Shown here piece after piece: positions 34,209-42,681 of a stretch of 64,000 bases of DNA. The notes under the pieces are model-generated. The model was not told where the DNA came from and did not search any database. It saw only the letters and a program-made list of their open reading frames with translations. The translations under genes and the position numbers were made by a program. Origin of the DNA: Nocardia brasiliensis ATCC 700358 (GTDB lineage: Bacteria > Actinomycetota > Actinomycetes > Mycobacteriales > Mycobacteriaceae); assembly GCF_000250675.2 (NCBI RefSeq), contig NC_018681.1, positions 4,960,001 through 5,024,000 of the forward strand, in the 5' to 3' direction. Positions within the stretch are counted from its first letter, which is position 1. Each line of letters starts with the position of its first letter.

Positions 34209-35144
34209 TCAGAGTTCCGCAGCCGCGGCGATCATCAGGTCCCGGGATCGCTGCGGGGTTTCGGCTTGCACGGCGAGCCGGTCCATCACTTCACGATAGA
34301 GCCGGACCTCTTCCGGACGGTCCAGATAGAGGGCGGTGGTGAGCTGCTCCAGATAGACGATGTCGGGCAGCTCGCGCTCGGCGAAACGCAGCATCGTGAA
34401 CGAGCTGCCCGCCGCCGCGTTCGCGCCGGTCCGGTAGGACAGCACCTGGATCGTCACGCTCGGCTTCGCCGACATCTCGATGAGGTGCTCGAGCTGTGCG
34501 CGCTGCACCCGCGTACCGCCGACCGGGCGATGCAGCACGGCCTCGTCCAGCACCGCCCACAGTGTCGGCCCGCCGGGCACGTCGAGGATCTCCTGGCGTT
34601 TCGTGCGCAACTCGACCCGGCGGGCCGCCTGTACATCGACACGCTGGCCCGAACCGCGCTGTTCGGCGCGCCGCACGGCTTCGCTGTTCTGGTGGCCTAC
34701 CGCGACGACGGCCGCGGCGTAGTCCTCGATCTGCAGCAGTCCCGGAACCAGTTGGCCCTCAAAGGTTCTGATCGTTCGCGCCGCGCCTTCGAGGCCGATA
34801 TAGGTCTCGAACCACTGCGGCAGCAGATCGCTGTACCGGTGCCACCAGCCCGGCTGGTTCGCTTTGCGCGCCAGATCGACGAACTTGTCGCGCTGTTCGG
34901 TGTCGGTGACCCCGTACAGGCTCAGCAGGTCGACGATGTCGCGTTCTTTGAAGCCGGTCCGGCCGAGTTCGAGCCGGCTGATCTTGGCGTAGGAGCCACG
35001 GATGTGATCCGCCGCGACCTGCGGCGTGATGCCCCGTGCTTCGCGCAATTTGCGCAATTGACCGCCCACCGCGATCCGCAGAGCCGTCGGACCGCGTTCG
35101 GCGACACTGGATTCGACGCCGATGCGGCTCGGTTCTGCGGCCAT
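34209..35144 (-). CDS. XRE-family HTH regulator with DUF5753 domain
   Basis: 311 residues. The XRE helix-turn-helix lies at about 28-85 (QLRKLREARGITPQVAADHI, SYAKISRLELGRTGF, RDIVDLLSLYGV). A DUF5753 domain covers about 110-300 (YIGLEGAARTIRTFEGQLVPGLLQ, then the LRTKRQE and TIQVLSYRTGANA regions). These proteins abound in actinobacteria (BldB/WhiJ-like systems) and usually sit beside a DUF397 partner; none is found here. It is divergent from the flavin monooxygenase gene at 35520, 375 nt away, which may be its target. The effector is unknown. Confidence 0.88.
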   Translation of the reverse strand: MAAEPSRIGVESSVAERGPTALRIAVGGQLRKLREARGITPQVAADHIRGSYAKISRLELGRTGFKERDIVDLLSLYGVTDTEQRDKFVDLARKANQPGWWHRYSDLLPQWFETYIGLEGAARTIRTFEGQLVPGLLQIEDYAAAVVAVGHQNSEAVRRAEQRGSGQRVDVQAARRVELRTKRQEILDVPGGPTLWAVLDEAVLHRPVGGTRVQRAQLEHLIEMSAKPSVTIQVLSYRTGANAAAGSSFTMLRFAERELPDIVYLEQLTTALYLDRPEEVRLYREVMDRLAVQAETPQRSRDLMIAAAAEL

Positions 35145-35519
35145 GAGCTTCTACTCCGATGTTGGAAACCACCGACGGCGCGTGCGCCCCTACCGTCGCA
35201 AACAACACCGCGTCCACGCCGATCATAGCTTTTTACCACTCACACTGGTACTTCCCGACGGTTCCACGCCGGAACCGACTGCCGCGATCTGGCACCGGGC
35301 CGCACGCTCCGAATGCGCCAGCTACTCACTGGACAACAGGGCCCAGGACCGGACACAGCGCGGCTTCGCGTACCGTGTGGAGGATTTTGCGGGAAAACGG
35401 AGAGTAGTCGATCCCTTCCCTTCTCAACATATAGCGCACCGGGGCCCTTGCGGCAAGACCCGGGGTGTGCCGCAGAATTGCCGAGCTAATGCATCAACTG
35501 CGGACTTTGGGAGTAATGC
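35145..35519. other. 375-nt divergent intergenic region
   Basis: Between the XRE/DUF5753 gene and the flavin monooxygenase gene. A CATATAG stretch (about 35428-35434) is a possible -10 for the plus strand. No perfect inverted repeat longer than 6 bp was noticed, and no small gene. Confidence 0.35.
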
Positions 35520-37040
35520 GTGACCGACATCGACGTGATCATCGTGGGCGCGGGACCGACCGGCCTGACGCTGGCCGCCGAATCGAGCCTGGCCGGTGTC
35601 CGGCCACTGGTGCTGGAGAAGCACCTGGCACCCCGAGACGTCCCCAAGGCGAGCGGCATCGCCGGCCAGATCCTGGACGTGCTGCGCTACCGCGGCATCC
35701 TCGACCGGTTCGAGGCCGCCAGCAGCAACCCGCACATCGCCGCCCGGTTCCCGTTCGGCGGAACCCATTTGGATTTCACCGAGCTGGCCGATCCGCCGCT
35801 GCGGGCGGTTCCGCTGCCACAGATGGAGATCGAACGCCTGCTCGCCGAGCGCGCCGGTGAACTCGGTGCCGAGATCCGTCGCGGCCACCAGGTGGTCGGA
35901 CTGCGCCAGGACGAAGCCACGGTCACCGTGGAAGTGCGTGGCCCGGACGGACCGTACGAACTGACCGCGCGGTACCTGGTGGGTTGCGACGGCGGCCGCA
36001 GCGGCATCCGCGAGCTGGCCGGTATCGCGTTCCCCGGTACCACCTATCCCGAGGTGAATCGCGTTGCCCAAGTCTCCGTAGGGGATGCGGTCGCGGTGCA
36101 CGACAACGGCGATATCGAGGTCCCCGGACTCGGCCGGCTGCCCTTCGGGTTCAACCGGACCGACCGCGGCATGTTCGCGTTCGCGCCCAATCCGGGCGGG
36201 CTGTTCCTGCAGACCGTCGAGGACGACACCACCGACTATGACGACGACGAGCCGCTGACCCTCGCCGAACTCGCCGCCAGCGCGCGCCGGGTGCTCGGCG
36301 TCGACCTGCCGATGTCGGATCCGAAGCGCTTGTCCCGCTTCACCTTCAAGGATCGGCAGGCCGAAACCTACCGTGCCGGGCGCGTTCTGCTGGCCGGCGA
36401 CGCGGCGCACCTGCTGCCCGCCACCGGCACCGCGCTCAACGTGGGCATGATCGACGCGGTCAATCTGGCCTGGAAACTGGCCGCCGACGTACAGGGCTGG
36501 GCCCCGGCCGGACTGCTGGACACCTATCACGAGGAACGGCATCTCGCCGGGGCGCGCGCCCGGTTGCAGACCCGCGCTCAGGTCGCCCTGCGCCGCGGGC
36601 AGGACGAGGCCGCGGAGGCGCTGCGCACGGTGTTCCAGGAAATACTCGGCGACGAACCGGCCCTGCGCCGCATCGGAGCCATGGTCGGCGGCACCGACAT
36701 TCGCTACCCGATGCCCGGCGACCACGTCCTGACCGGCACCTTCGTCCCTGATCTTCCCCTGCACACCGACCGCGGCACGACGAGCGTCGCCGCACTGATG
36801 CCCGGCGGGCGACCCGTCCTGCTCGTCCTGGCGGATCGGCCCGAGTTCGCCGAGACCGGCCGGAAGTGGCTGCACCGCATCGAAATTCATGCCGCCAAAA
36901 CGGACGAGCAGCTCGCCGACGCGCTGCTGATCCGCCCGGACGGCCACATCGCCTGGGCCGCGGGGGTGGGTGAACCCGCCGACACCGCCGGACCGGGCCT
37001 GCACGACGCGTTGACGCGCTGGTTCGGTACCGCCGTCTGA
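35520..37040 (+). CDS. class A FAD-dependent aromatic monooxygenase (PheA/TfdB family)
   Basis: 506-residue flavin hydroxylase. The GxGxxG motif is VIIVGAGPTGLTLA (about 6-19), the DG motif is GCDGGRSGIREL, and the GD motif is LLAGDAAHLLPATGTALNVG. A thioredoxin-like tail (about 400-506) is typical of aklavinone/phenol hydroxylases and rifampicin monooxygenase. It uses NAD(P)H and O2 to hydroxylate an aromatic ring; the substrate is unknown, and a detoxifying role is possible. The GTG start at 35520 has GGGAG about 9 nt upstream. Divergent from an XRE/DUF5753 regulator. Confidence 0.9.
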   Translation: MTDIDVIIVGAGPTGLTLAAESSLAGVRPLVLEKHLAPRDVPKASGIAGQILDVLRYRGILDRFEAASSNPHIAARFPFGGTHLDFTELADPPLRAVPLPQMEIERLLAERAGELGAEIRRGHQVVGLRQDEATVTVEVRGPDGPYELTARYLVGCDGGRSGIRELAGIAFPGTTYPEVNRVAQVSVGDAVAVHDNGDIEVPGLGRLPFGFNRTDRGMFAFAPNPGGLFLQTVEDDTTDYDDDEPLTLAELAASARRVLGVDLPMSDPKRLSRFTFKDRQAETYRAGRVLLAGDAAHLLPATGTALNVGMIDAVNLAWKLAADVQGWAPAGLLDTYHEERHLAGARARLQTRAQVALRRGQDEAAEALRTVFQEILGDEPALRRIGAMVGGTDIRYPMPGDHVLTGTFVPDLPLHTDRGTTSVAALMPGGRPVLLVLADRPEFAETGRKWLHRIEIHAAKTDEQLADALLIRPDGHIAWAAGVGEPADTAGPGLHDALTRWFGTAV

Positions 37041-37077
37041 TCGATTCGATCGCAGGCGAGTCGCCGGACCCGTGCGC

Positions 37078-37305
37078 CTACTGGTCCGGCGACGCACCAT
37101 CCGGCCAGCCCGATCCTGGTACGACCAGGAGCCCGAGACCGGCGAGCAAGAGCAAAACGGCCAGCAGATGCTGCCCGGCCGGCAGTGCGAGCGCGGCCAA
37201 GAATATGGCACGCCGGCCGAAGACCCGGAGCAGGCGCGCGACGTCGGTCTCGGGGTCGACGGGCGCCTGCCCTGGTTCGCCAGGGTTCGCGACAGGTTTA
37301 GTCAC
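37078..37305 (-). CDS. small membrane protein, unknown function
   Basis: 75 residues from the GTG at 37305 (GAGGTG upstream). A Pro-rich cytoplasmic-like start (about 1-27) is followed by a basic RVFGRR and two tightly spaced hydrophobic helices (about 28-42 and 44-62), ending PDGASPDQ. No family recognised. It is convergent with the flavin monooxygenase and divergent from the LysR gene. A longer frame to 37395 has no start support. It may be a target of the LysR regulator, but nothing shows this directly. Confidence 0.5.
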   Translation of the reverse strand: MTKPVANPGEPGQAPVDPETDVARLLRVFGRRAIFLAALALPAGQHLLAVLLLLAGLGLLVVPGSGWPDGASPDQ

Positions 37306-37442
37306 CACCGCACCTCGATTCCGTCTCGAATAGGTCTGCGACGTGAAATCAGCACGCCAGGTATCTAGCGTCGCCGACCGGCCGACCACCCACAATGCGC
37401 AATCCCCGCACGCAGCCTCAGGCAGCGGCTTAGGCTGAAGCG

Positions 37443-38345
37443 GTGCACTACGACCTGGTCGACCTGCGGCTGTTCCTCGACGTCGTCTCGGAAGGGTCCA
37501 TCACGGCGGGCGCGCAACGGCGGCATCTGAGCCTGCCTTCGGCCAGCGCACGGATCCGTGCGCTGGAACATCAGGCCGGTTTGCCACTGCTGATCCGGGG
37601 CCGTCGCGGCGTCCGCCCTACCCCGGCGGGTACCACGCTGGCGCGGCACGCACGGGAGGTGCTGCGGCAGACCGCCCGGCTGGACAGCGCGCTCGCCGGT
37701 TACACGAGTTCACCCGAAGTCGCGCTCACCCTGCTCAGTGGCGGCGGCGCGATGCATCAGATCGTGCCGCGGGCCTTGATCTCGTTCCTGCGCGCGCAAC
37801 CCGGCATCGATGTCGTTGTCGCGGAACGCCGTACCCCGCAGATGGTCCGGATGCTCACCGACGGCGCGGCCGACCTCGGCATCGTGATCGGCAACGAGGC
37901 GGGCGACTGCGGGCTGTCGGTCGAACCGCTCTGCGACGGCTCGCTCGTGGCGATCGGTCAGGCGGGCGGAATCCTCACCGGCAGAACGATGCTGACCTTC
38001 CGAGAGGTCGCCGAACATCCCTTGGTAGGCCTGGATACCGGCTCGTCGCTGCAGCAGTGGATCGAGCAGCACGTCGGGGTGCAGGGCGGTCCGCTGCCCC
38101 GCTACCGCACCCGCGTCGCCAACCTCACCACCGTCCTCACGCTCGTCGCCGCGGGCGTCGGCCTGGCCATCGTTCCCCGCAACGCGATCCACGCCGACGC
38201 CACCCTGGACATGTGCGAGTTGTCCGACGCCTGGTCCCATCGCCACCACTTGATCGCCTGGGGCAGTAAGGCGGACCCCTCCTCCCCTGCCCTGACCGCG
38301 CTCACCGACCACATCCGCCAGGCGGCCGCCACACAGACAGCCTGA
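37443..38345 (+). CDS. LysR-family transcriptional regulator
   Basis: 300 residues. The N-terminal winged helix-turn-helix has the LysR pattern: LVDLRLFLDVVSEGSITAGA, LSLPSASARIRALEHQAG, then LLIRGRRGVRPTPAGTTL (about 3-62). The effector domain (about 85-295) has two alpha/beta subdomains. The GTG start at 37443 fits the common LysR start distance. Its neighbours are a small membrane protein (divergent) and the cobalt transporter operon (convergent, 33 nt), neither a certain target. Inducer unknown. Confidence 0.9.
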   Translation: MHYDLVDLRLFLDVVSEGSITAGAQRRHLSLPSASARIRALEHQAGLPLLIRGRRGVRPTPAGTTLARHAREVLRQTARLDSALAGYTSSPEVALTLLSGGGAMHQIVPRALISFLRAQPGIDVVVAERRTPQMVRMLTDGAADLGIVIGNEAGDCGLSVEPLCDGSLVAIGQAGGILTGRTMLTFREVAEHPLVGLDTGSSLQQWIEQHVGVQGGPLPRYRTRVANLTTVLTLVAAGVGLAIVPRNAIHADATLDMCELSDAWSHRHHLIAWGSKADPSSPALTALTDHIRQAAATQTA

Positions 38346-38378
38346 CTACGTCGGCGAGGTCACCGGACGCCGTACAGG

Positions 38379-39098
38379 TCAGCTGAGGCGATGGGCGGCA
38401 AGGAGTTCGGCGTCGGCGAGGACAGTGTCGATCGGGCCGTCGGCGACGATCCGGCCACCGTCGAGGATCACGGCGCGGTCGCAGACGCGGTGGGCATAGG
38501 GCAGGTCGTGGGTGACCATGAGCAACGTGGTGGGCAGGGTCAGCAGGATCTCGGCGAGTTCGCGGCGCGCGACCGGGTCGAGGTTGGCGGCGGGCTCGTC
38601 GAGGACGAGAACCTCAGGCCGGCACGCCAATACGGTGGCCAATGCGGCGCGGCGACGTTCGCCCAGGGAGAGCCGGGCCGGTGAGCGCTCCGCCTGGTCC
38701 GTCATCCCGACCGCCGCGAGCGCGTCCCGGACCCGCTCGGCCAGCGCTGCGCCGCGAACGCCGAAATTGGCCGGCCCGAACGCGACGTCCTGCGCGACGG
38801 TCGGCATGAACAGCTGATCGTCCGGATCCTGGAAGACCACGCCCACCCGCTCGCGGATGGCCCGCACGGTCTCGCGGCCCAATCGTGTTCCGCCGATCCG
38901 GACTTCGCCGGAGGCCGCGATGAGCACACCGTTGAGGTGCAGCATCAGCGTCGACTTTCCCGCGCCGTTGGGGCCGAGCACGGCGACGCGCTCACCGTGG
39001 GCGATCTCGAGGTCCACCCCGTGCAGCGCCGCCGTGCCGTCCGGGTACGCGAACCGCAGGTCGAGCAGGCGCACCGCGGGCATCGGTGCCGAGGTCAC
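38379..39098 (-). CDS. cbiO: ECF transporter ATPase (cobalt/nickel)
   Basis: 239-residue ABC ATPase. Walker A is GPNGAGKST, Q-loop in VVFQDPDDQLF, signature LSLGERRRAALA, Walker B EVLVLDEPAANLD, and the switch His in VTHDLPYAH. The DPDDQLF Q-loop is typical of CbiO/EcfA. It powers uptake of Co2+ or Ni2+ with CbiM/CbiQ. The GTG start at 39098 overlaps the cbiQ stop by 4 nt (GTGA). It is the last gene of the operon, convergent with LysR. Confidence 0.92.
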   Translation of the reverse strand: MTSAPMPAVRLLDLRFAYPDGTAALHGVDLEIAHGERVAVLGPNGAGKSTLMLHLNGVLIAASGEVRIGGTRLGRETVRAIRERVGVVFQDPDDQLFMPTVAQDVAFGPANFGVRGAALAERVRDALAAVGMTDQAERSPARLSLGERRRAALATVLACRPEVLVLDEPAANLDPVARRELAEILLTLPTTLLMVTHDLPYAHRVCDRAVILDGGRIVADGPIDTVLADAELLAAHRLS

Positions 39099-39856
39099 CG
39101 AACCACCCAGGCGCTCAGGCAGATTCCGGAGGCCGCAACCGCGGGCAGACAGCCGAGCAGCCACTGCCGCAGCCCGGCAGACGGCTCCCCGAGATCCGGC
39201 ACGACGCCGGTGAAACCACGCGACAGCATCGCCAGATGCACGCGTTCACCTCTCTCATAGGACCGCAGGAACAGACTGCCCACACCGCGCGCGGTCGCGC
39301 CGGCCTGGCGCAGCGTGCGGGGGTCGTCGCCGCGCGAGATCCGGGCCAGCCGCATGCGCGCCGCCTCGTCGGCCAGCACATCGACGTAGCGCAGCATCAG
39401 CACCACGATGGTGACGATCAGGCCCGGGACACGCAGCCGGGTCAGTCCGCCGGGCAGCTCCCGGACCGCGGTGGTCGCCGCCAAGGTCAGCGAAACACCT
39501 ACGCCGAGCGTCCCTTTCGCAACGATGCCCCAGGCCGCGTAGAGGCCCGTCGTGGACAGTGACAGCCCGAGCATCGACGTGCGCGGCTCGCCTGCCGCGA
39601 AGGGCAGCAGCACCGCCAACACCACGAAGGGCACTTCGATCAGCAGGCGCGGCGCGATCCAGCGCGCCGGGACACCGATCCACCGCCACAGCGCGACCAA
39701 CCCGAGCGCGTAGCAAGCGTAGGGCCAGAACAACTCTCGCGGCGTCGCGACGACGGCGCACACAGTCAGCACCGCGCAGACGATCTTCACCTCGACCGGC
39801 GCCCGGTGCGCGGGCGAGGCGCCTTGCAGGTAGAGGCGATCGCTCGTACGGGGCAC
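39095..39856 (-). CDS. cbiQ: ECF transporter transmembrane coupling subunit
   Basis: 253 residues, about five hydrophobic helices, and the EcfT coupling helix with the ARISRGDDPRTL segment, where the A-R-G/ARISRG pattern contacts the ATPase. It links CbiM to CbiO. The GTG start at 39856 directly follows the cbiM stop (0 nt), and the stop overlaps cbiO by 4 nt, so the three genes are tightly coupled. Length is normal for CbiQ (about 225-260). Confidence 0.9.
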   Translation of the reverse strand: MPRTSDRLYLQGASPAHRAPVEVKIVCAVLTVCAVVATPRELFWPYACYALGLVALWRWIGVPARWIAPRLLIEVPFVVLAVLLPFAAGEPRTSMLGLSLSTTGLYAAWGIVAKGTLGVGVSLTLAATTAVRELPGGLTRLRVPGLIVTIVVLMLRYVDVLADEAARMRLARISRGDDPRTLRQAGATARGVGSLFLRSYERGERVHLAMLSRGFTGVVPDLGEPSAGLRQWLLGCLPAVAASGICLSAWVVR

Positions 39857-40927
39857 CTACGGCGATCCCGGTTGCGCACGTTCGTCAGTTGTTTCGTTGT
39901 GCGCGTGGGTTTCTCGACCGCGAGCCCGGCCCGCCCGGATCATCCGGAGCACCGCGAACAGAGCGGCGAAGGCGGCGGCGGCGCCGAGCACGCCCGCCAA
40001 CCCGGTGAGTCCGTCGTCACCGTCGATGGTGTAGTCGGCGAGCGGCGAGTTGGCGAACCGGTGCTCCTCGGCACTCTGCGCGATGCATTCACCGCGCAGT
40101 TCCTCGACACCCTCGGTTTCCACCACCGTGCAGCCGCGTTGCGTGGTGGCGTCGAGGCCGTCGGGCTGCGAACTGGCCACGTAAGACAGCAATCCCGCGA
40201 TCAGCACCGCGACCGCGGCGAAGGCCCAGAGGAATCCGGTCATCGACACTCGCGCGCGCACCGGCGATGCGCCACCCCGTGCCCGGCGCAACAGATAGAC
40301 CAGATCGGGGCGCGCGTTGACGACGGCGACCACGGTGATCGCGGTGATGATCCCTTCGCCCACGCCGATCAGCGCGTGGGTGATCAGCATGTACCCCGCC
40401 ACCGCGCCGACCGTCGAGCCGGCCGCACCGCCGATCGCGTACTCCAGCACGAACCCCATTGCGGCGCAGACCGTCCCGACGAACGCGGCGAGGAAGGCGA
40501 CGATGCCGATGCCGGAACGGACGCGGTCGACGAGCACCGGCAGCGTCCAGCGCGCGACCGAATACCCGACCGCGACACCGATGAGGGCCATATTGGTGAT
40601 GTTCGTGCCCAGCGCGCTCAACCCGCCGTCGGCGAACAGCAGCGCCTGGACGACGAGCACGATCGCGACGCACAGCGCACCGACATGGGGACCCACCAGG
40701 ATCGCCGCCAGCGCCCCGCCCAGGAGGTGACCGCTCACGCCCGGCAGGATCGGGAAATTGACCATCTGCACCGCGAAGATGAACGCGGCGACCAATCCCG
40801 CCATCGGCGCGGCGCGCTCGTCGAGTTCGGCGCGTGCCCGCCAGGCCGCGAAACCCAGTCCGGCGACGGCGATGACGGCGAAGAGGGCACTGGCCGGGAC
40901 ATCGACGATGCCGTCGCTCATATGCAT
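39857..40927 (-). CDS. cbiM: cobalt/nickel ECF substrate component, CbiM-CbiN (PDGLE) fusion
   Basis: 356 residues. Residues about 1-215 are CbiM/NikM: start M-H-M-S-D-G (His2 and the free N-terminus bind the metal), VNFPILPGVSGHLLGG with metal-site His, and seven membrane helices. Residues about 245-330 are a CbiN-like PDGLE module (SSQPDGLD and DGLTGLAG) with two helices. CbiM is placed at ATG 40927 because an N-terminal Met-His is needed for metal binding; longer in-frame starts lie at 40945 and 40957. Co2+ or Ni2+ cannot be told from sequence. Divergent from an ArsR gene, which probably controls it. Confidence 0.9.
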   Translation of the reverse strand: MHMSDGIVDVPASALFAVIAVAGLGFAAWRARAELDERAAPMAGLVAAFIFAVQMVNFPILPGVSGHLLGGALAAILVGPHVGALCVAIVLVVQALLFADGGLSALGTNITNMALIGVAVGYSVARWTLPVLVDRVRSGIGIVAFLAAFVGTVCAAMGFVLEYAIGGAAGSTVGAVAGYMLITHALIGVGEGIITAITVVAVVNARPDLVYLLRRARGGASPVRARVSMTGFLWAFAAVAVLIAGLLSYVASSQPDGLDATTQRGCTVVETEGVEELRGECIAQSAEEHRFANSPLADYTIDGDDGLTGLAGVLGAAAAFAALFAVLRMIRAGRARGRETHAHNETTDERAQPGSP

Positions 40928-40965
40928 TGCCAACGTACTGCTCACCTCGCGAGACACTACGCGGT

Positions 40966-40991
40966 CATGTGTTCACATGAACAGATGTGTA
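40966..40991. promoter_or_regulatory. ArsR-type operator between cbiM and its regulator
   Basis: TGTTCA (40970-40975), CA, TGAACA (40978-40983) form an inverted repeat. Overlapping it, TGAACA-GA-TGTGTA (40978-40991) resembles the TGAACA-N2-TGTTCA motif of metal-sensing ArsR repressors such as NmtR/CzrA. It lies 39 nt upstream of cbiM and 63 nt from the ArsR start. Confidence 0.6.
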
Positions 40992-41053
40992 CGTGTTCTG
41001 CTCGGCGATCGGTCCCCGGCGAAGGGCGACCGGCGAGGTGGCAGAGTAGAAGA

Positions 41054-41416
41054 GTGGCAGTAAGTCCTCCGTTGAATCCCGAGCACGCCCGCCGCGCGGC
41101 GTCCGGTTTGGACATCATGGCGATCGAGCACTGGGCGGGCCGGTTCGATCTGCTCTCCGACGCCAACCGCCTGCGCCTGCTGGTCTGCCTGCATTACGCA
41201 CCCGACATCAGCGTCAGCGATCTCGCCGCCGCGGTAGGCATGTCGGCCACCGCCGCGTCTCAGGCGCTGCGCATTTTGCGGCAGCAGGGCTGGGTCACCA
41301 GCAGCAAGGAAGGGCGGATCGTGCGGTACCGGCTCGCCGACGACACGATCCACCGCCTCCTGCACTGGATCGGCGCCACCCACGCGAGCGAGGCACTGGA
41401 GCACGACTTCACCTGA
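41054..41416 (+). CDS. ArsR/SmtB-family metal-sensing repressor
   Basis: 120 residues. The winged helix is at about 18-95, with recognition helix SDLAAAVGMSATAASQALRI (split) and wing EGRIVRYRLADD. The C-terminal helix carries D-D-T-I-H-R-L-L-H and further His (THASEALEHD), a candidate alpha-5 metal site like that of Ni/Co sensors NmtR and KmtR, though the exact D-x-H-x10-H-x2-H order of CzrA is not met. It is divergent from the cobalt/nickel transporter with the inverted repeat at 40970 between them. The GTG start at 41054 was chosen to match the ArsR domain start. Metal identity inferred. Confidence 0.85.
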   Translation: MAVSPPLNPEHARRAASGLDIMAIEHWAGRFDLLSDANRLRLLVCLHYAPDISVSDLAAAVGMSATAASQALRILRQQGWVTSSKEGRIVRYRLADDTIHRLLHWIGATHASEALEHDFT

Positions 41417-41434
41417 ATCGGTGGCAGACCGCTC

Positions 41435-42505
41435 TCAGAAATCAGTGATGCCCGCACGCTCCGCGGCGAGTTCGGCGCGAACCACTTCCAGCAGCCGCCC
41501 GACCCAGCCGCGGCCGGGACCCCAGAAGCGTGAGAAGTGTTCGTTGGACAGCAGTTTGGCGTCCTGCGTCGTCAGCAGCAGGTCGGCCAGGTGCGGATGC
41601 TGACGGAACTTCGCGCGCAGCAGGCCGGCCATCACGGCGAGCCGGGCATCGGACCAACCCGGCCGACGGGGTAGGTCACGAGCCAATTCCGCGGCCCGGT
41701 ACGGGGTCTCGGCGGCGGCGATATCGGCGCGCGCCGCCGCGTCGGACGTGCTCAGCGCCCAATACGCGTGGTCGACAGTGGGATAGGCGGTCCCGCCGAC
41801 GACGATCGGTGCGGGGTAACGGTTCTGCAGCGCCTCCAGGCCCGGTTCCGCTGGCCAGCCGCGGGGATATCCGACGCCACCGAAGGTGACCGGCAGTGCC
41901 TGCGGCTCGTCCGGTCCGTCGGCTGCAAGTCGTTGTGCGGAGGCCTCCCGTTCCCGCTCGCACCGGGCGAAGTACTCGACGGCCCATGTCCGTTCCTGCT
42001 CGTCGTCGTCGAAAAGAGCGACGATGGGCCGATCCTGGTAATCCATGTCGCCGAGCGTGTACACCCGCAGGTGCGCCGGAATCGCCAGGTAGGCGGCACG
42101 CAACGCGGCGCGGTTCTGCTCGGTCGGCTGGGCGAGGTAGGCATCGACGGCCAGCCGGCAGCGAGCGCGCGAGTCGGGCCGCCCGGCCAGCCGTTCCACC
42201 TCGTCGGCGACCTCGGCGATCAGTTCGTCCGCGTCGATCCACGAGTGCGGGTCGCCGAACGTCCACTGGGCCAGCTCGTGCACGCTGGCCTTCGCGCCCG
42301 CGGGCAAGGTCGTGGCGACCCAGCCCGATCGCACCTTCGCGGCGAACTCGGTCAAGTTCACCAGACCCCAGCAGTCCACCATGCCGTCGGCGTAGATCTT
42401 CAGATCGGTCAGGAAGTAGTCGCCGTTGCGGATGAACGCGTGTCGCCACGTTCCCTCGATGCGCTCACCGTCGACGTCCCGGTAGGTGCGGTGGAAGACC
42501 GTCAT
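41435..42505 (-). CDS. NADAR-domain protein with N-terminal domain of unknown function
   Basis: 356 residues. Residues about 225-348 are a NADAR (YbiA-like) domain: NRYPAPIVVGGTAYPTVDHAYWAL (split), AAELARDL, a LLRAKFRQHP helix, LLLTTQDAKLLSNEH, and FWGPGRGWVGRLLEVV. This family hydrolyses N-glycosidic bonds of riboflavin intermediates or ADP-ribosylated nucleic acid bases, and is often linked to conflict systems. Residues about 1-100 hold a separate beta-rich domain (TWRHAFIRNGDYFLTDLKIY, DCWGLVNL); 100-200 is helical. No DarT-like ADP-ribosyltransferase is adjacent. It is convergent with the ArsR gene (18 nt). Confidence 0.8.
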   Translation of the reverse strand: MTVFHRTYRDVDGERIEGTWRHAFIRNGDYFLTDLKIYADGMVDCWGLVNLTEFAAKVRSGWVATTLPAGAKASVHELAQWTFGDPHSWIDADELIAEVADEVERLAGRPDSRARCRLAVDAYLAQPTEQNRAALRAAYLAIPAHLRVYTLGDMDYQDRPIVALFDDDEQERTWAVEYFARCEREREASAQRLAADGPDEPQALPVTFGGVGYPRGWPAEPGLEALQNRYPAPIVVGGTAYPTVDHAYWALSTSDAAARADIAAAETPYRAAELARDLPRRPGWSDARLAVMAGLLRAKFRQHPHLADLLLTTQDAKLLSNEHFSRFWGPGRGWVGRLLEVVRAELAAERAGITDF

Positions 42506-42681
42506 GCCGACGACCTTATCGGGAACCCTTGACCCGCAACGGTTCCGCGCCGAGACGGCACCGAATGGGACTTACCGGACTATGACGCGTGTCACCTGGC
42601 CACGGAAGTGTTGCACGGTTAACTTTGATCGCAGAGGTGCTTACCCATTCACTCGGTTCTTGCGCATCAGGAGACGGCGAT

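Noticed and set aside
42522..42546. GGAACC / GGTTCC repeat upstream of the cupin, considered as an ECF sigma promoter
   Set aside because: No CGTC/CGTT -10 at the required 16-17 nt spacing.
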